Part shown: positions 7,150-14,894 of the stretch, one piece after another
Position numbering within the stretch: the stretch's first letter is position 1
How the letters are laid out: every line of letters starts with the position of its first letter
Assembly (NCBI GenBank): GCA_035528715.1
Contig: DATKYB010000011.1
Coordinates: 1 to 16,863 of the forward strand
Source of the DNA: Nitrospinota bacterium
Lineage (GTDB): Bacteria; JADFOP01; DATKYB01
Direction of reading: 5' to 3'
DNA length: 16,863 nucleotides
Notes under the pieces: generated by a model
The model's database searches: none
The model's input: only the letters and a program-made list of their open reading frames with translations
Told to the model about the DNA's origin: nothing
Position numbers and translations under genes: made by a program

Positions 7150-7620
7150 ATGATAGAAATCTCTATTCCCGGCTATAAAAATTTAAAACTGAAACACCTT
7201 GTTTTGGATTACAATGGAACCCTTGCTTGTGATGGAAAACTTCTTGCCAACGTAAAGAAAGGCTTAGAAGCCTTAGCTGATAAGCTTCAGATTCATGTTT
7301 TGACAGCGGATACTTTCGGTAATGTCAAGTCAGAACTTTCTGAGGTCTCTTGTAAACTCTCAATAATTCCTTCTGAGAACCAAGAGACCTATAAACTCAA
7401 TTACATTAAACAACTGGGACCTGAGGTTACTGTTTGTATTGGGAATGGCCGAAACGACCGTTTGATGCTTAAAGAAGCATCTCTTGGAATCGCTGTAATT
7501 TTAGAAGAAGGAGCAGCTATTGAAGCTTTACTCGCTTCTGATGTTATCTCTACCAGTATTCACTCAGCACTTGATCTACTAACTAACCCTTTACGCTTGG
7601 TAGCTACTTTGAGGTCTTAA
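7150..7620 (+). CDS. HAD-superfamily protein, soluble P-type-ATPase-like
   Basis: With start ATG 7150 (GGAG at 7141-7144) the product is 156 aa: a HAD core with no cap domain. Motif I is LDYNGTLA (Asp20, Asn22), motif II is VLTAD (Thr52), lysines follow at 82 and 87, and motif IV is GNGRNDRLML (98-107). The pattern matches small HAD proteins annotated as 'soluble P-type ATPase' (COG4087 as I recall it). As in P-type ATPases, the second Asp of the usual DxD is missing; the first acid of motif IV is Asn as well. The nucleophile Asp20 is kept, so a phosphoryl-Asp intermediate is possible, but the substrate is unknown. The protein is cytosolic. The frame stays open back to GTG 7051, but that extension crosses the promoter and a repeat and is unlikely to be translated. 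Confidence 0.82.
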   Translation: MIEISIPGYKNLKLKHLVLDYNGTLACDGKLLANVKKGLEALADKLQIHVLTADTFGNVKSELSEVSCKLSIIPSENQETYKLNYIKQLGPEVTVCIGNGRNDRLMLKEASLGIAVILEEGAAIEALLASDVISTSIHSALDLLTNPLRLVATLRS

Positions 7621-7701
7621 TTTTAGCAGGAGACGAATACAAAAAGTCAAAACGATACCATCCGATTATTTACTAAAGTTTCAAATAGAGGAGACTCTGT
7701 G

Positions 7702-8865
7702 ATGACTTTTGCTAACCGCGTTACACATTTAGAACCTGAGGGCGCTTATGAAGTGATGGCTCGCGCTCAGGCATTGGAAGCAGACGGGAGAGATATAATT
7801 CATATGGAGATTGGACAGCCCGACTTCCAAACCTTTCCCCACATAAGTCAGAGCGGCATCAATGCCATTGCTTCTGGCTACACCCGTTACAACCCTCCTT
7901 CGGGTCTTCCTCGTCTAAGAGAGGTTATTGCCTCTTATACAAGTTCGCGCCTTAACCTGAAAATCCTTCCAGAGCAAGTTGTAGTAGGGCCAGGGGCGAA
8001 ACCTGGGTTATTTTTCCCAACATTGGCTTTAGTCGAACCTGGCGACGAAGTCATCTACCCTGATCCAGGCTTTCCAACCTATCCTTCTATGATCTCAGTA
8101 GCCGGTGGCCTGCCCGTTCCCGTTCCGCTAAAAGAGGAAAATAACTTCTCATTTGACTTGGAAGCTTTTGATAAACTTGTGAGTGAACGAACGCGGCTTA
8201 TTGTGCTCAACTCACCCGCAAATCCTACTGGTGGCGTCATCCCCTTGAGCGATTTGGAACATATCGCAGCCGCTGTGAAGAAGTACGACTGCTGGGTTAT
8301 TTCAGATGAAATCTATGCCCGTCTGGCTTATGATAATCTTCAGGTCCCAAGTATCGCGTCTCTTCCAGGCATGCTTGAGCGCACTATTATCGTTGATGGC
8401 TTTTCTAAGACCTATGCCATGACCGGCTGGCGACTTGGTTTTGCTATTATGCCAGAGGAACTCGCTGAGCGCGTGAGTTTATTGCTGACACACTCCATTG
8501 GATGTACTGCAACGTTTACACAAATGGCAGGCGTGGAAGCGCTGACTTCCACCCAAGAGATGGTAGATACAATGATTTCAGAGTTCCAGCGTCGTCGTGA
8601 CCGAATTGTTGCTGGGCTTAATGCTATCTCCGGTATTAAGTGCCAAGTCCCCCAGGGTGCGTTTTACGTCTTTCCAAATGTAAAGGCATTTGGCATATCC
8701 TCACGTGAACTTTCATATCAGCTGCTCGACAAAGCCGGGGTAGCTCTGCTGCCAGGCACTGATTTTGGAAAGTTCGGCGAAGGCTATCTTCGACTTAGCT
8801 ATACTACACCAATGGATAATCTTGACCGCGCTATAGAACGGATATCTGAAGTGTTAAAAAAATAA
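7702..8865 (+). CDS. PLP-dependent class I/II aminotransferase
   Basis: The product is 387 aa, normal for the AspC-like fold-type I family. Numbering from the GTG alternative at 7699: YTRYNPPSGLPRLRE (61-75) and VGPGAKPG (97-104) form the cofactor and substrate pocket, NSPANPTGG holds Asn175, SDEIYARL holds Asp203 and Tyr206, and SKTYAMTGWRLG (236-247) holds the Schiff-base Lys237 and Arg245. It transfers an amino group between an amino acid and a 2-oxoacid; the exact substrates are not readable. Both GTG 7699 and ATG 7702 fit the ribosome binding site GAGGAG (7688-7693). It lies 81 bp after the HAD gene, probably in the same transcript. GC is near 47-52% in sampled stretches against about 38% in neighbours, and codon use is more C/G-ending, which hints at transfer from another genome. 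Confidence 0.93.
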   Translation: MTFANRVTHLEPEGAYEVMARAQALEADGRDIIHMEIGQPDFQTFPHISQSGINAIASGYTRYNPPSGLPRLREVIASYTSSRLNLKILPEQVVVGPGAKPGLFFPTLALVEPGDEVIYPDPGFPTYPSMISVAGGLPVPVPLKEENNFSFDLEAFDKLVSERTRLIVLNSPANPTGGVIPLSDLEHIAAAVKKYDCWVISDEIYARLAYDNLQVPSIASLPGMLERTIIVDGFSKTYAMTGWRLGFAIMPEELAERVSLLLTHSIGCTATFTQMAGVEALTSTQEMVDTMISEFQRRRDRIVAGLNAISGIKCQVPQGAFYVFPNVKAFGISSRELSYQLLDKAGVALLPGTDFGKFGEGYLRLSYTTPMDNLDRAIERISEVLKK

Positions 8866-8949
8866 TCTTTTTGAGCAACAAAGTCACTTTTTTTCTCAGT
8901 TTTCAACCACCCATCGATTTTTATCTATTTGATAAAAGAGAGTTCCAGC

Positions 8950-8977
8950 TTGACTTTTTGCCCTTGATATATATTAT
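8950..8977 (+). promoter_or_regulatory. Candidate promoter of the vanZ-like/dacB-like pair
   Basis: TTGACT (8950-8955) and TATTAT (8972-8977) are 16 bp apart, each 5/6 to consensus. The position suits transcription starting about 30 nt before the GTG at 9014. Confidence 0.5.
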
Positions 8978-9013
8978 ATCATTACTTGCATTTTATATCA
9001 TTCAGAGACAGCT

Positions 9014-9577
9014 GTGACCATTAATATAAAGACAAAAGAGTGGTTTATTCTCTTCATTTACATACTTTTCATCCTATCAAGCCTTCCCTTTATGCCTGAG
9101 ATTTGGAAAATTTTAAGAGAAAATTTTGGACAATCTGTTACTTATATTCCTCATTTCCTTGCTATGGGGTTTTTTTTAGGGTTTATAATTTATATCTCTT
9201 GTTATAAGAAGAAAAAATTGTTATTCTATTTTTGGCTTGTTTTGTTTTTTATCATTTATTTTTTACTCATGGAAAAATTAGAATTGCCTGCAGAGCGCAT
9301 TCATCTGCTGGAATATGGTTTGTTAGGTTACTTTACCCATAGGGCATTGGAAAATGACCTTACTAAAAAAAGTATATATTTGTGGGCACCTTTTTTCGTT
9401 CTTTGCGTATCCGTCTTGGATGAGGGAATCCAGTATTTGTTACCCAATCGAGTGGGAGAGTTGAAAGATACTTTTTTAAATGAGGTCTCGGGAATCTTAG
9501 GTCTAATGATTACAGGATTGATAATCAGGTCAGAATATCCTATAATTAAAGAAAACAAAAATAAGCCATCTATATGA
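9014..9577 (+). CDS. VanZ-like family membrane protein
   Basis: The 187-aa protein has five or so hydrophobic segments (about 11-27, 46-63, 68-86, 122-138, 157-172). It carries the two VanZ-like signatures, ERIHLLEYGLLG (94-105) and DEGIQYLLPNRVGELKD (136-152) followed by NEVSG (156-160). VanZ was first known as a teicoplanin-resistance accessory; its biochemical role is unresolved, and most chromosomal homologues have no link with resistance. The start is GTG 9014 with a poor ribosome binding site, and nothing better is in frame nearby. Its stop overlaps the next start by four bases (ATGA, 9574-9577), so it should be translationally coupled to the DD-carboxypeptidase gene, which points to a cell-wall role. 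Confidence 0.85.
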   Translation: MTINIKTKEWFILFIYILFILSSLPFMPEIWKILRENFGQSVTYIPHFLAMGFFLGFIIYISCYKKKKLLFYFWLVLFFIIYFLLMEKLELPAERIHLLEYGLLGYFTHRALENDLTKKSIYLWAPFFVLCVSVLDEGIQYLLPNRVGELKDTFLNEVSGILGLMITGLIIRSEYPIIKENKNKPSI

Positions 9578-11025
9578 ATCGTTTTATATTTATCATTATT
9601 ACTTTAATTTCATTTCTGTTTCATCCTAAAGGCGGGCTTACCTATAATTCTGCCTCTCAAAAACTCAGATGGGACATCAACAAGATAATTAATAACTCCT
9701 GTGTGGATAGAACAAATGTTGGGATAAAGATTGTCTCCCTCAAGAACAAAGAGACCCTCTTTTCTCAAAATGGAGATAAGCTCTTTATCCCTGCTTCAAA
9801 TATGAAATTGGTAAGCACTGCTGCAGCCCTTGTAAAACTTCATCCTGACTATACCTTCAAGACCAAGGTCTTGTTTGACGGAAAAATATCCGAAAATATC
9901 TTGAAAGGGAATCTTTATCTAAAGGGCTTTGGTGACCCACTTCTCGTTTCAGAGAGGCTCTGGTTAATCTCTAAGGATATTTATAATCAAGGAATTAAAG
10001 TCATTAATGGAGATATTATAGTCGATGATAGCTTTTTTGATAATGAGAGGCGCGGATGGGGATGGAAGAAAAATCACGGTCCCCTAGCTTATTTTGCTCC
10101 TGTTGGGGCCTCTTCTCTCAATTTTAATGTTATCACGGTAATTGTAGAACCAGGGAATAAAGTTGGATCAAAGGCAAGGGTTATTATTGATCCGAAAACC
10201 GAGTATATAGAAATCGTAAATCAAACAACCACAACAGCATTAAAAACAAAAAGGCGTATCTATGTAGATAGGGTTCCGAACAAAAATGGTAATAGAGACA
10301 AAATAATTATAGGAGGAAAAATCCCCATAAATTCAAAAAGGATCCTTCTCTACAGGAATATTTCAAATCCTCCAATGTATTTAGGAATGGTTTTTAGAGA
10401 ATTTTTGATAAAAGAAGCGATCAAAGTTAAAGGAAGTGTCAGGATAAAAACAGCTCCATTTGACGCCAGTGAGCTTTCTCAATATCAATCAAGGGAGTTA
10501 TTTCGCATCATACAATATTTAAACAAATTGAGTAATAATTTTGTAGCTGAACAGATACTAAAAACAATGGGTGCAGAGATTAAGGGAGAGCCAGGAACTT
10601 TTGGAAAGGGAATTGAGAGCGTCAAAGATTTTTTAGACAGCCTCGGTATTCCAAGAAACAACTATACGATTGCAGATGGGTCCGGTCTTTCTCGACTCAA
10701 CCGTTTGTCTCCTTCCCAGATTGTCAAGGTCTTAACCTATATGTATAATGATTTTCAGGTTCAAGGAGAATATCTCTCTTCACTGGGGGTAATGGGTGTT
10801 GATGGTTCTGTAGATGACAGGCTAGAGAATACTTTTGCCAAAAGGAGGATCAGGGTAAAGACCGGAACGCTTTTTGGGGTCAGTGCTATCTCAGGCTATG
10901 TTCAGACAAATACGAATGAGATACTTGCATTTTCCATACTGATCAATGAAAAGAGGTGCAGCCACTATTCAAGCAAAAAGATACAAAATAAAATACTCCT
11001 CTTGCTGGTAAATTTTCATGAATAA
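9574..11025 (+). CDS. dacB: D-alanyl-D-alanine carboxypeptidase/endopeptidase, PBP4 (DacB) family
   Basis: The 483-aa product has an N-terminal hydrophobic signal sequence (about 3-17) and all three penicillin-binding motifs of the S13 peptidase family: SNMK (75-78, catalytic Ser75 and Lys78), SNN (320-322) and KTG (429-431). DGSGLSR (368-374) and the ASNMKL context are typical of PBP4. The insert between the first two motifs (about 90-300) matches the extra domains of PBP4. It would trim D-Ala from, or cut cross-links in, peptidoglycan in the periplasm. Length is close to E. coli DacB. It overlaps the VanZ-like gene and is the end of that transcript; the ribosome binding site lies inside the upstream gene. 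Confidence 0.93.
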   Translation: MNRFIFIIITLISFLFHPKGGLTYNSASQKLRWDINKIINNSCVDRTNVGIKIVSLKNKETLFSQNGDKLFIPASNMKLVSTAAALVKLHPDYTFKTKVLFDGKISENILKGNLYLKGFGDPLLVSERLWLISKDIYNQGIKVINGDIIVDDSFFDNERRGWGWKKNHGPLAYFAPVGASSLNFNVITVIVEPGNKVGSKARVIIDPKTEYIEIVNQTTTTALKTKRRIYVDRVPNKNGNRDKIIIGGKIPINSKRILLYRNISNPPMYLGMVFREFLIKEAIKVKGSVRIKTAPFDASELSQYQSRELFRIIQYLNKLSNNFVAEQILKTMGAEIKGEPGTFGKGIESVKDFLDSLGIPRNNYTIADGSGLSRLNRLSPSQIVKVLTYMYNDFQVQGEYLSSLGVMGVDGSVDDRLENTFAKRRIRVKTGTLFGVSAISGYVQTNTNEILAFSILINEKRCSHYSSKKIQNKILLLLVNFHE

Positions 11026-11064
11026 TTCTCAAAAAAAATAAATCTCCAGAAACAATAAAAATAC

Positions 11065-11093
11065 TTGACTTAAATATCTCTATCATATAAAAT
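11065..11093 (+). promoter_or_regulatory. Candidate promoter of the exported-protein pair
   Basis: TTGACT (11065-11070) precedes a TATAAAAT block (11086-11093); TAAAAT at 17-bp spacing or TATAAA at 15 can serve as -10. With the strong ribosome binding site downstream this suggests well-expressed genes. Confidence 0.5.
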
Positions 11094-11157
11094 TTGCTGG
11101 TCTAAAAAAAAATTAGCTTTTTTTAATTAAAAAATCAATGGGAAGGAGGTGAACCGA

Positions 11158-11502
11158 ATGAAAAAAACAATTATGGCTCTGCTCTTCACCATAATTGCCG
11201 CTTCTCTTATATATGGGTGTACTACTGATATGGCTAAGATTAAATCCGATATGCTGGGAATCGATGTGGCCAAGGATGCATTCAATGAGGCATGGAACCT
11301 ATATGTATTTAATAATTATTCTGATACAAAAGCTTATGATGTCTATAATTATACCCTCGGAACAACTTACGCGGAACAGGCAAAAAAGGCATATGCAAAA
11401 GGAAAAGGACCACAATTTGAGAGAGCCAGGGTCTTTTCAGAATTAGCTATACCCCATCTAAAGGCTGTCCAGAAAGCTTATATGGATGCCGAGATGAAGT
11501 AA
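11158..11502 (+). CDS. Small lipoprotein of unknown function
   Basis: I do not recognise this protein. The start is ATG 11158: it has a near-perfect Shine-Dalgarno GGAAGGAGGTGA (11141-11152), while the GTG at 11149 lies inside that site. The 114-aa product has a lipoprotein signal with Cys21 after LIYG; Tyr at -2 is unusual for a lipobox. The mature part is about 94 residues, rich in Ala, Lys and Tyr, and probably all helical (for example the KDAFNEAWNLY, AEQAKKAYAKGKG and ERARVFSELAIPHLKAVQ segments). It is followed 30 bp later by a second exported helical protein of similar size, apparently in the same transcript. The pair may be diverged relatives. A structural or chaperone-like role in the envelope is possible but not shown. 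Confidence 0.75.
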   Translation: MKKTIMALLFTIIAASLIYGCTTDMAKIKSDMLGIDVAKDAFNEAWNLYVFNNYSDTKAYDVYNYTLGTTYAEQAKKAYAKGKGPQFERARVFSELAIPHLKAVQKAYMDAEMK

Positions 11503-11532
11503 AATTTCATGGAAAAGGGGGTGTTTTAAAGA

Positions 11533-11907
11533 ATGAGAATGAAAACTTATTTTTCAATATTATTGATAGGCATATTTGCCCTGAGCATCTTTATGATCTC
11601 TCCTTCGGTTTATGCCGGAGATTACGTAAACCTTACTAAGGCAAAGCTCGGCGGTGAGTTTAAAGATCAATTAAAGGCCGTATATACAGCTTGGGATAAA
11701 TACGCAGCAGATGCAAAGAAGATCTATCCAGAACAGGTTGCCGAGATACAGGCCCAGATAGCTATTGCAGAGGCAGCTGCTGCAGAAAATGATATGCCCA
11801 AGTTTAAAAAAGAGATGAAGAAGCTTAAGAAGGCTCCAAAAACCCTAAAGAAATTGGCATCGAGAACTAAAGAATACTTTGCTCCTCGGGGTTTAGAGCT
11901 TAAATAA
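11533..11907 (+). CDS. Small exported helical protein of unknown function
   Basis: I do not recognise it. The 124-aa product has a signal peptide of about 28 residues ending VYA before Gly29 (signal peptidase I type, no lipobox). The mature part is extremely Ala/Lys-rich and helical: AEIQAQIAIAEAAAAEN (about 74-90) is followed by a lysine-rich KFKKEMKKLKKAPKTLKKL segment (about 93-111). The predicted pI is basic. ATG 11533 has a GGGGGTG site (11516-11522); the next ATG at 11539 is less well placed. It forms a two-gene unit with the lipoprotein upstream. Similar positions of an Ala-Trp-x-x-Tyr motif (EAWNLY versus TAWDKY) suggest the two share ancestry. Confidence 0.75.
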   Translation: MRMKTYFSILLIGIFALSIFMISPSVYAGDYVNLTKAKLGGEFKDQLKAVYTAWDKYAADAKKIYPEQVAEIQAQIAIAEAAAAENDMPKFKKEMKKLKKAPKTLKKLASRTKEYFAPRGLELK

Positions 11908-11974
11908 GTTTCCCAAAAATACTAAAGAACTAAAAATAAAAAGATCTTTTACAGCATAAATCTATATGTTGATA

Positions 11975-12027
11975 GAGAAATTAAGACGCCTAGAATCGTA
12001 AGTGATTCTATGGCGTTTTAATTTCTC
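11975..12027. terminator. Long hairpin after the exported pair, possible terminator or structured element
   Basis: Arms at 11975-11997 and 12004-12027 pair over about 22 positions with one bulged T and one G-U pair, around a 6-nt loop (GTAAGT). The 3' arm carries TTTTAATTT, but no U tract follows the stem, so it is not a standard intrinsic terminator. A small perfect palindrome AAAAGATCTTTT (11939-11950) lies before it. The whole gap 11908-12295 holds no supported gene; its other contents are the dyads and promoter listed next. Confidence 0.5.
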
Positions 12028-12174
12028 ATGGATCAATTATTGATTCTCTAATTCTCTGAAATAAAACTGTAATCAATAGCATTATTTAAGCATCGCTGAA
12101 TCTTCTTTCCTGAATTTTTGCCTAAAAAAAGAATTCCTTAAAAAATGAGAGGTTTTTCTATTTTTAGAAATAAA

Positions 12175-12219
12175 TACAATATGTTGTAGCATTTTTATTA
12201 AAAGATACATTATATTGTA
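12175..12219. promoter_or_regulatory. Two similar quasi-palindromes, operator-like, upstream of recJ
   Basis: TACAATATGTTGTA (12175-12188) and TACATTATATTGTA (12206-12219) agree at 12 of 14 positions and are each an imperfect dyad with TACA/TGTA ends. Their start-to-start distance is 31 bp, about three helical turns. The right one ends 8 bp before the -35 of the recJ promoter. This is the layout of a pair of regulator-binding sites. BlaI/MecI/CopY-type repressors use TACA/TGTA half-sites with a shorter spacer, so the regulator is unknown. Confidence 0.45.
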
Positions 12220-12227
12220 CTTTAACC

Positions 12228-12256
12228 TTGACATACCCATAAACTTCTTATATACA
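12228..12256 (+). promoter_or_regulatory. Strong sigma70-like promoter of recJ
   Basis: TTGACA (12228-12233, perfect) and TATACA (12251-12256) are separated by exactly 17 bp. The start of transcription would be near 12263, about 33 nt before the recJ start codon. Confidence 0.7.
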
Positions 12257-12295
12257 TAATAAAAATGACTCTTTCATGCAAAAAGGGGATCAATC

Positions 12296-14029
12296 TTGAA
12301 ATACAGCTGGGTTTATAAAGAGGAGGATCCTAAGCTTCAAGGGATTATCTCAAGAGAATTAGCTGTATCCCCTATTCTTGCCAAGCTTTTGATAAACCGT
12401 GGCATAACTGACCCATCTTCAGCTCATAAATTTATCAAGCCCTTTCTTAAGGATCTCTATGATCCCTTTTTAATGAAGGATATGGAAAAATCGGTTCATC
12501 GGATAATCCGTGCGATCAAGGCAAAAGAAAGGATTTTGATTTATGGGGATTATGATGTAGATGGTATTACAACAACCGCCCTTTTTATCAATTTTTTCAG
12601 AGATCTGGGTGCAGAGGTTGACTATTACATCCCTAATCGATTCAGCGAAGGTTACGGATTAAATATCGATGCTATAAAAAGAATAAAGGAAAGGGGGGTT
12701 GAGCTTATCATCACAGGAGACTGCGGCACCAACTCCCACGAAGAAGTAGAATTGGCAAATCGACTGGGCATAGATATCATCATAACTGACCATCACGAAC
12801 CTCTCCCTCCTTCTCCTAAGGCCTATGCTGTCTTAAACCCAAAGCAGGAAGACTGTCTTTATCCTTTTAAAAACTTAGCCGGTGTTGGCGTAGCTTTCAA
12901 ACTTATCGTAGCCATTAGGGCTGTATTGAGAAAAAATGGATACTCGGTAAAAAGACTACCCAACCTGAAAAAATATCTTGATATGGTCTCCCTGGGAACC
13001 ATTTCTGATATGGCCCCCCTCATAGATGAAAATCATAATTTAGTGAAACATGGTCTAAAAATGATAACAAACAGTCTGAACATTGGAATAGAGTCATTAA
13101 AAGAGATTTCGGGTATTTATGGAAGGGATATAGGTGTATCAGAGGTCGGTTTTATTTTATCTCCAAGAATAAACTCTGTTGGTAGATTAGGAAATGCATC
13201 CATAAGTGTGGAATTGTTAACCACAGATGACAAAGATAGGGCAATAGAAGTATCTCAGATCCTTGACAAACAAAATAGGGAAAGGCGATCTATCCAAGAA
13301 AATATCCTTATGGAAGCAAAGGATATCATTCAATATAGCTTACCATCAATAAAAGATGAAGATATCCTGATCCTCTCTTCTCCTGACTGGCATCAAGGCG
13401 TCATTGGGATTGTTGCCTCAAAACTGGCTGAAGAATATAAGCGCCCTACGATTCTGATATCCATTGAAGGTGAATCTGGAAAAGGCTCTGCAAGAAGTAT
13501 TAATTCCTTTAATATCTACGAGGCATTGTCTGAGTGCAGAGATATGTTATTGAATTTTGGTGGACACGAATATGCTGCTGGATTTACTTTGGAAAAGAAA
13601 AATATTAACGGATTGAGAGAAAGATTAAAGGGGATTTCTGATAAGAAAATTAACAAATATGACATAACCCCTGAAATTATTTTAGATGCAAAAATACCTT
13701 TTAAGGAATTAAGTATTGACTTAGTCAATAATATAGAAACCCTGGGGCCATTCGGCTTTTCGAATCCTGAACCGATTTTTAGCTCTCATGGAATAGAGAT
13801 TTTGGGAAAACCAAGATTAATGGGGGTAAGAAAAAACCATTTAAAAATGAAATTAAAACAAGGACCCTATGTTTATGATTCCGTAGGTTTTAATATGAGC
13901 GATAAAATAGATGAGATAAATGGTGCTTTGATTGATATAGCTTTTATACCAGAACTCCATCAATGGAATGGTTCAGAGACCATAAGGTTGAAATTAAAGG
14001 ATATAAAAATCAATCAATTCGATTATTAG
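12296..14029 (+). CDS. recJ: Single-stranded-DNA-specific exonuclease RecJ
   Basis: The 577-aa product has the same length as E. coli RecJ. DHH-phosphoesterase motifs are all present: IYGDYDVDGITT (82-93), TGDCGTNSHEEVELA (140-154), TDHHEP (164-169) and SDMAPL (237-242). These supply the metal-binding Asp and His residues of the active site. The DHHA1 part shows GSARS (397-401) and FGGHEYAAG (421-429), and a C-terminal OB-fold region follows (about 455-570). RecJ degrades single-stranded DNA 5' to 3' in recombination and mismatch and base excision repair in the cytoplasm. The start is TTG 12296 with AAAAGGGG (12281-12288) upstream; no ATG fits. The 3' end overlaps the end of the convergent porB by 20 bp. 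Confidence 0.96.
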   Translation: MKYSWVYKEEDPKLQGIISRELAVSPILAKLLINRGITDPSSAHKFIKPFLKDLYDPFLMKDMEKSVHRIIRAIKAKERILIYGDYDVDGITTTALFINFFRDLGAEVDYYIPNRFSEGYGLNIDAIKRIKERGVELIITGDCGTNSHEEVELANRLGIDIIITDHHEPLPPSPKAYAVLNPKQEDCLYPFKNLAGVGVAFKLIVAIRAVLRKNGYSVKRLPNLKKYLDMVSLGTISDMAPLIDENHNLVKHGLKMITNSLNIGIESLKEISGIYGRDIGVSEVGFILSPRINSVGRLGNASISVELLTTDDKDRAIEVSQILDKQNRERRSIQENILMEAKDIIQYSLPSIKDEDILILSSPDWHQGVIGIVASKLAEEYKRPTILISIEGESGKGSARSINSFNIYEALSECRDMLLNFGGHEYAAGFTLEKKNINGLRERLKGISDKKINKYDITPEIILDAKIPFKELSIDLVNNIETLGPFGFSNPEPIFSSHGIEILGKPRLMGVRKNHLKMKLKQGPYVYDSVGFNMSDKIDEINGALIDIAFIPELHQWNGSETIRLKLKDIKINQFDY

Positions 14030-14894
14030 CCCTATCCATCAGCCTTTCCCATTCCTTATCAACCCTCTTTTGAATAAATTTGATATCCTTTTCTTTGAGA
14101 TGCTTAAATCTCCCCTGCAATTTGAGATATTCTTTTACTGATATCCCCTTTGGTATTTTATTAATCGTGTATTTTACCCCTTTTTCTACTTCATAAAGGG
14201 GGAATATTTTTGTCTCAACAGCTAATCTTGCCATTTTTATAGAGAGTTCAGGTGAAAATTTCCAGCCTGTTGAACAAGGAACAAGGATATGAAAAAACCT
14301 TGTTCCTTTAATCTTCCTTGCCTTTTTCATTTTTGCTATGAGGTCATCTGGAAAAGCCACAGATGCTGTGGCTGCATAAGGTATCCCATGAGCTGCCATT
14401 ATATATACAATATCTTTTTTGGGGTGGCTTTCCGGACTTTCTTTTGGGGTAACCGCTGTCCATGCCCCCCAGGGTGTTGAAGAGCTTCTTTGAATTCCTG
14501 TATTCATATATGCCTCGTTATCATAGCAGACATAGATAATATCCTCATTCCTCTCTGCTGCACTTGAAAGCGCCTGAAAGCCGATATCAAAAGTCCCTCC
14601 ATCTCCGGCCCAAGCTAAAACATTCACATCGCTTTGTCCTTGAACCTCCATCCCTGCTTTTATCCCTGAAGCGACGGAGGCTCCTGCTGGAAAAGCTGTA
14701 TGAAATAAGGGAACCTTTAGGGATGAATAGGGAAATATCCCTGCAATTGTAGACCAACAGCAAGCCGGCATAGCGATGACTGTCTTTTGTCCGAGAACTT
14801 TCAGGACATAGCGCATCGCCTGAGGAGCTGTACATCCGGGACAGGCCGTATGTCCCGGAAACATATATTCTTCCTTGGGAACCTTAAAATTCAT
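14010..14894 (-). CDS. porB: 2-oxoacid (pyruvate):ferredoxin oxidoreductase, beta subunit
   Basis: The 294-aa product is the thiamine diphosphate subunit. Cofactor residues are GDGG (97-100) and DNEAYMNTG (125-133), the Mg2+/TPP motif. Four cysteines at 18 and 21 (ACPGC), 46 (or 45; PACCWS) and 207 (VPCSTGW) match the ligands of the proximal [4Fe-4S] cluster in pyruvate:ferredoxin oxidoreductases. The enzyme interconverts pyruvate plus CoA with acetyl-CoA, CO2 and reduced ferredoxin; another 2-oxoacid is possible. Its start overlaps the alpha-subunit stop by four bases (ATGA, 14891-14894), so the two are made together. Length is normal for the four-subunit type. The stop lies inside the 3' end of recJ on the other strand. 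Confidence 0.93.
   Translation of the reverse strand: MNFKVPKEEYMFPGHTACPGCTAPQAMRYVLKVLGQKTVIAMPACCWSTIAGIFPYSSLKVPLFHTAFPAGASVASGIKAGMEVQGQSDVNVLAWAGDGGTFDIGFQALSSAAERNEDIIYVCYDNEAYMNTGIQRSSSTPWGAWTAVTPKESPESHPKKDIVYIMAAHGIPYAATASVAFPDDLIAKMKKARKIKGTRFFHILVPCSTGWKFSPELSIKMARLAVETKIFPLYEVEKGVKYTINKIPKGISVKEYLKLQGRFKHLKEKDIKFIQKRVDKEWERLMDRANNRID

Noticed and set aside
8866-8925. Terminator after the aminotransferase
   Set aside because: T-rich runs are present but I could not find a convincing stem before them.
12155-12170. TTTCTA/TAGAAA hairpin in the recJ upstream gap
   Set aside because: Only 6 bp of A/T-rich stem with no clear role; expected by chance in such DNA.
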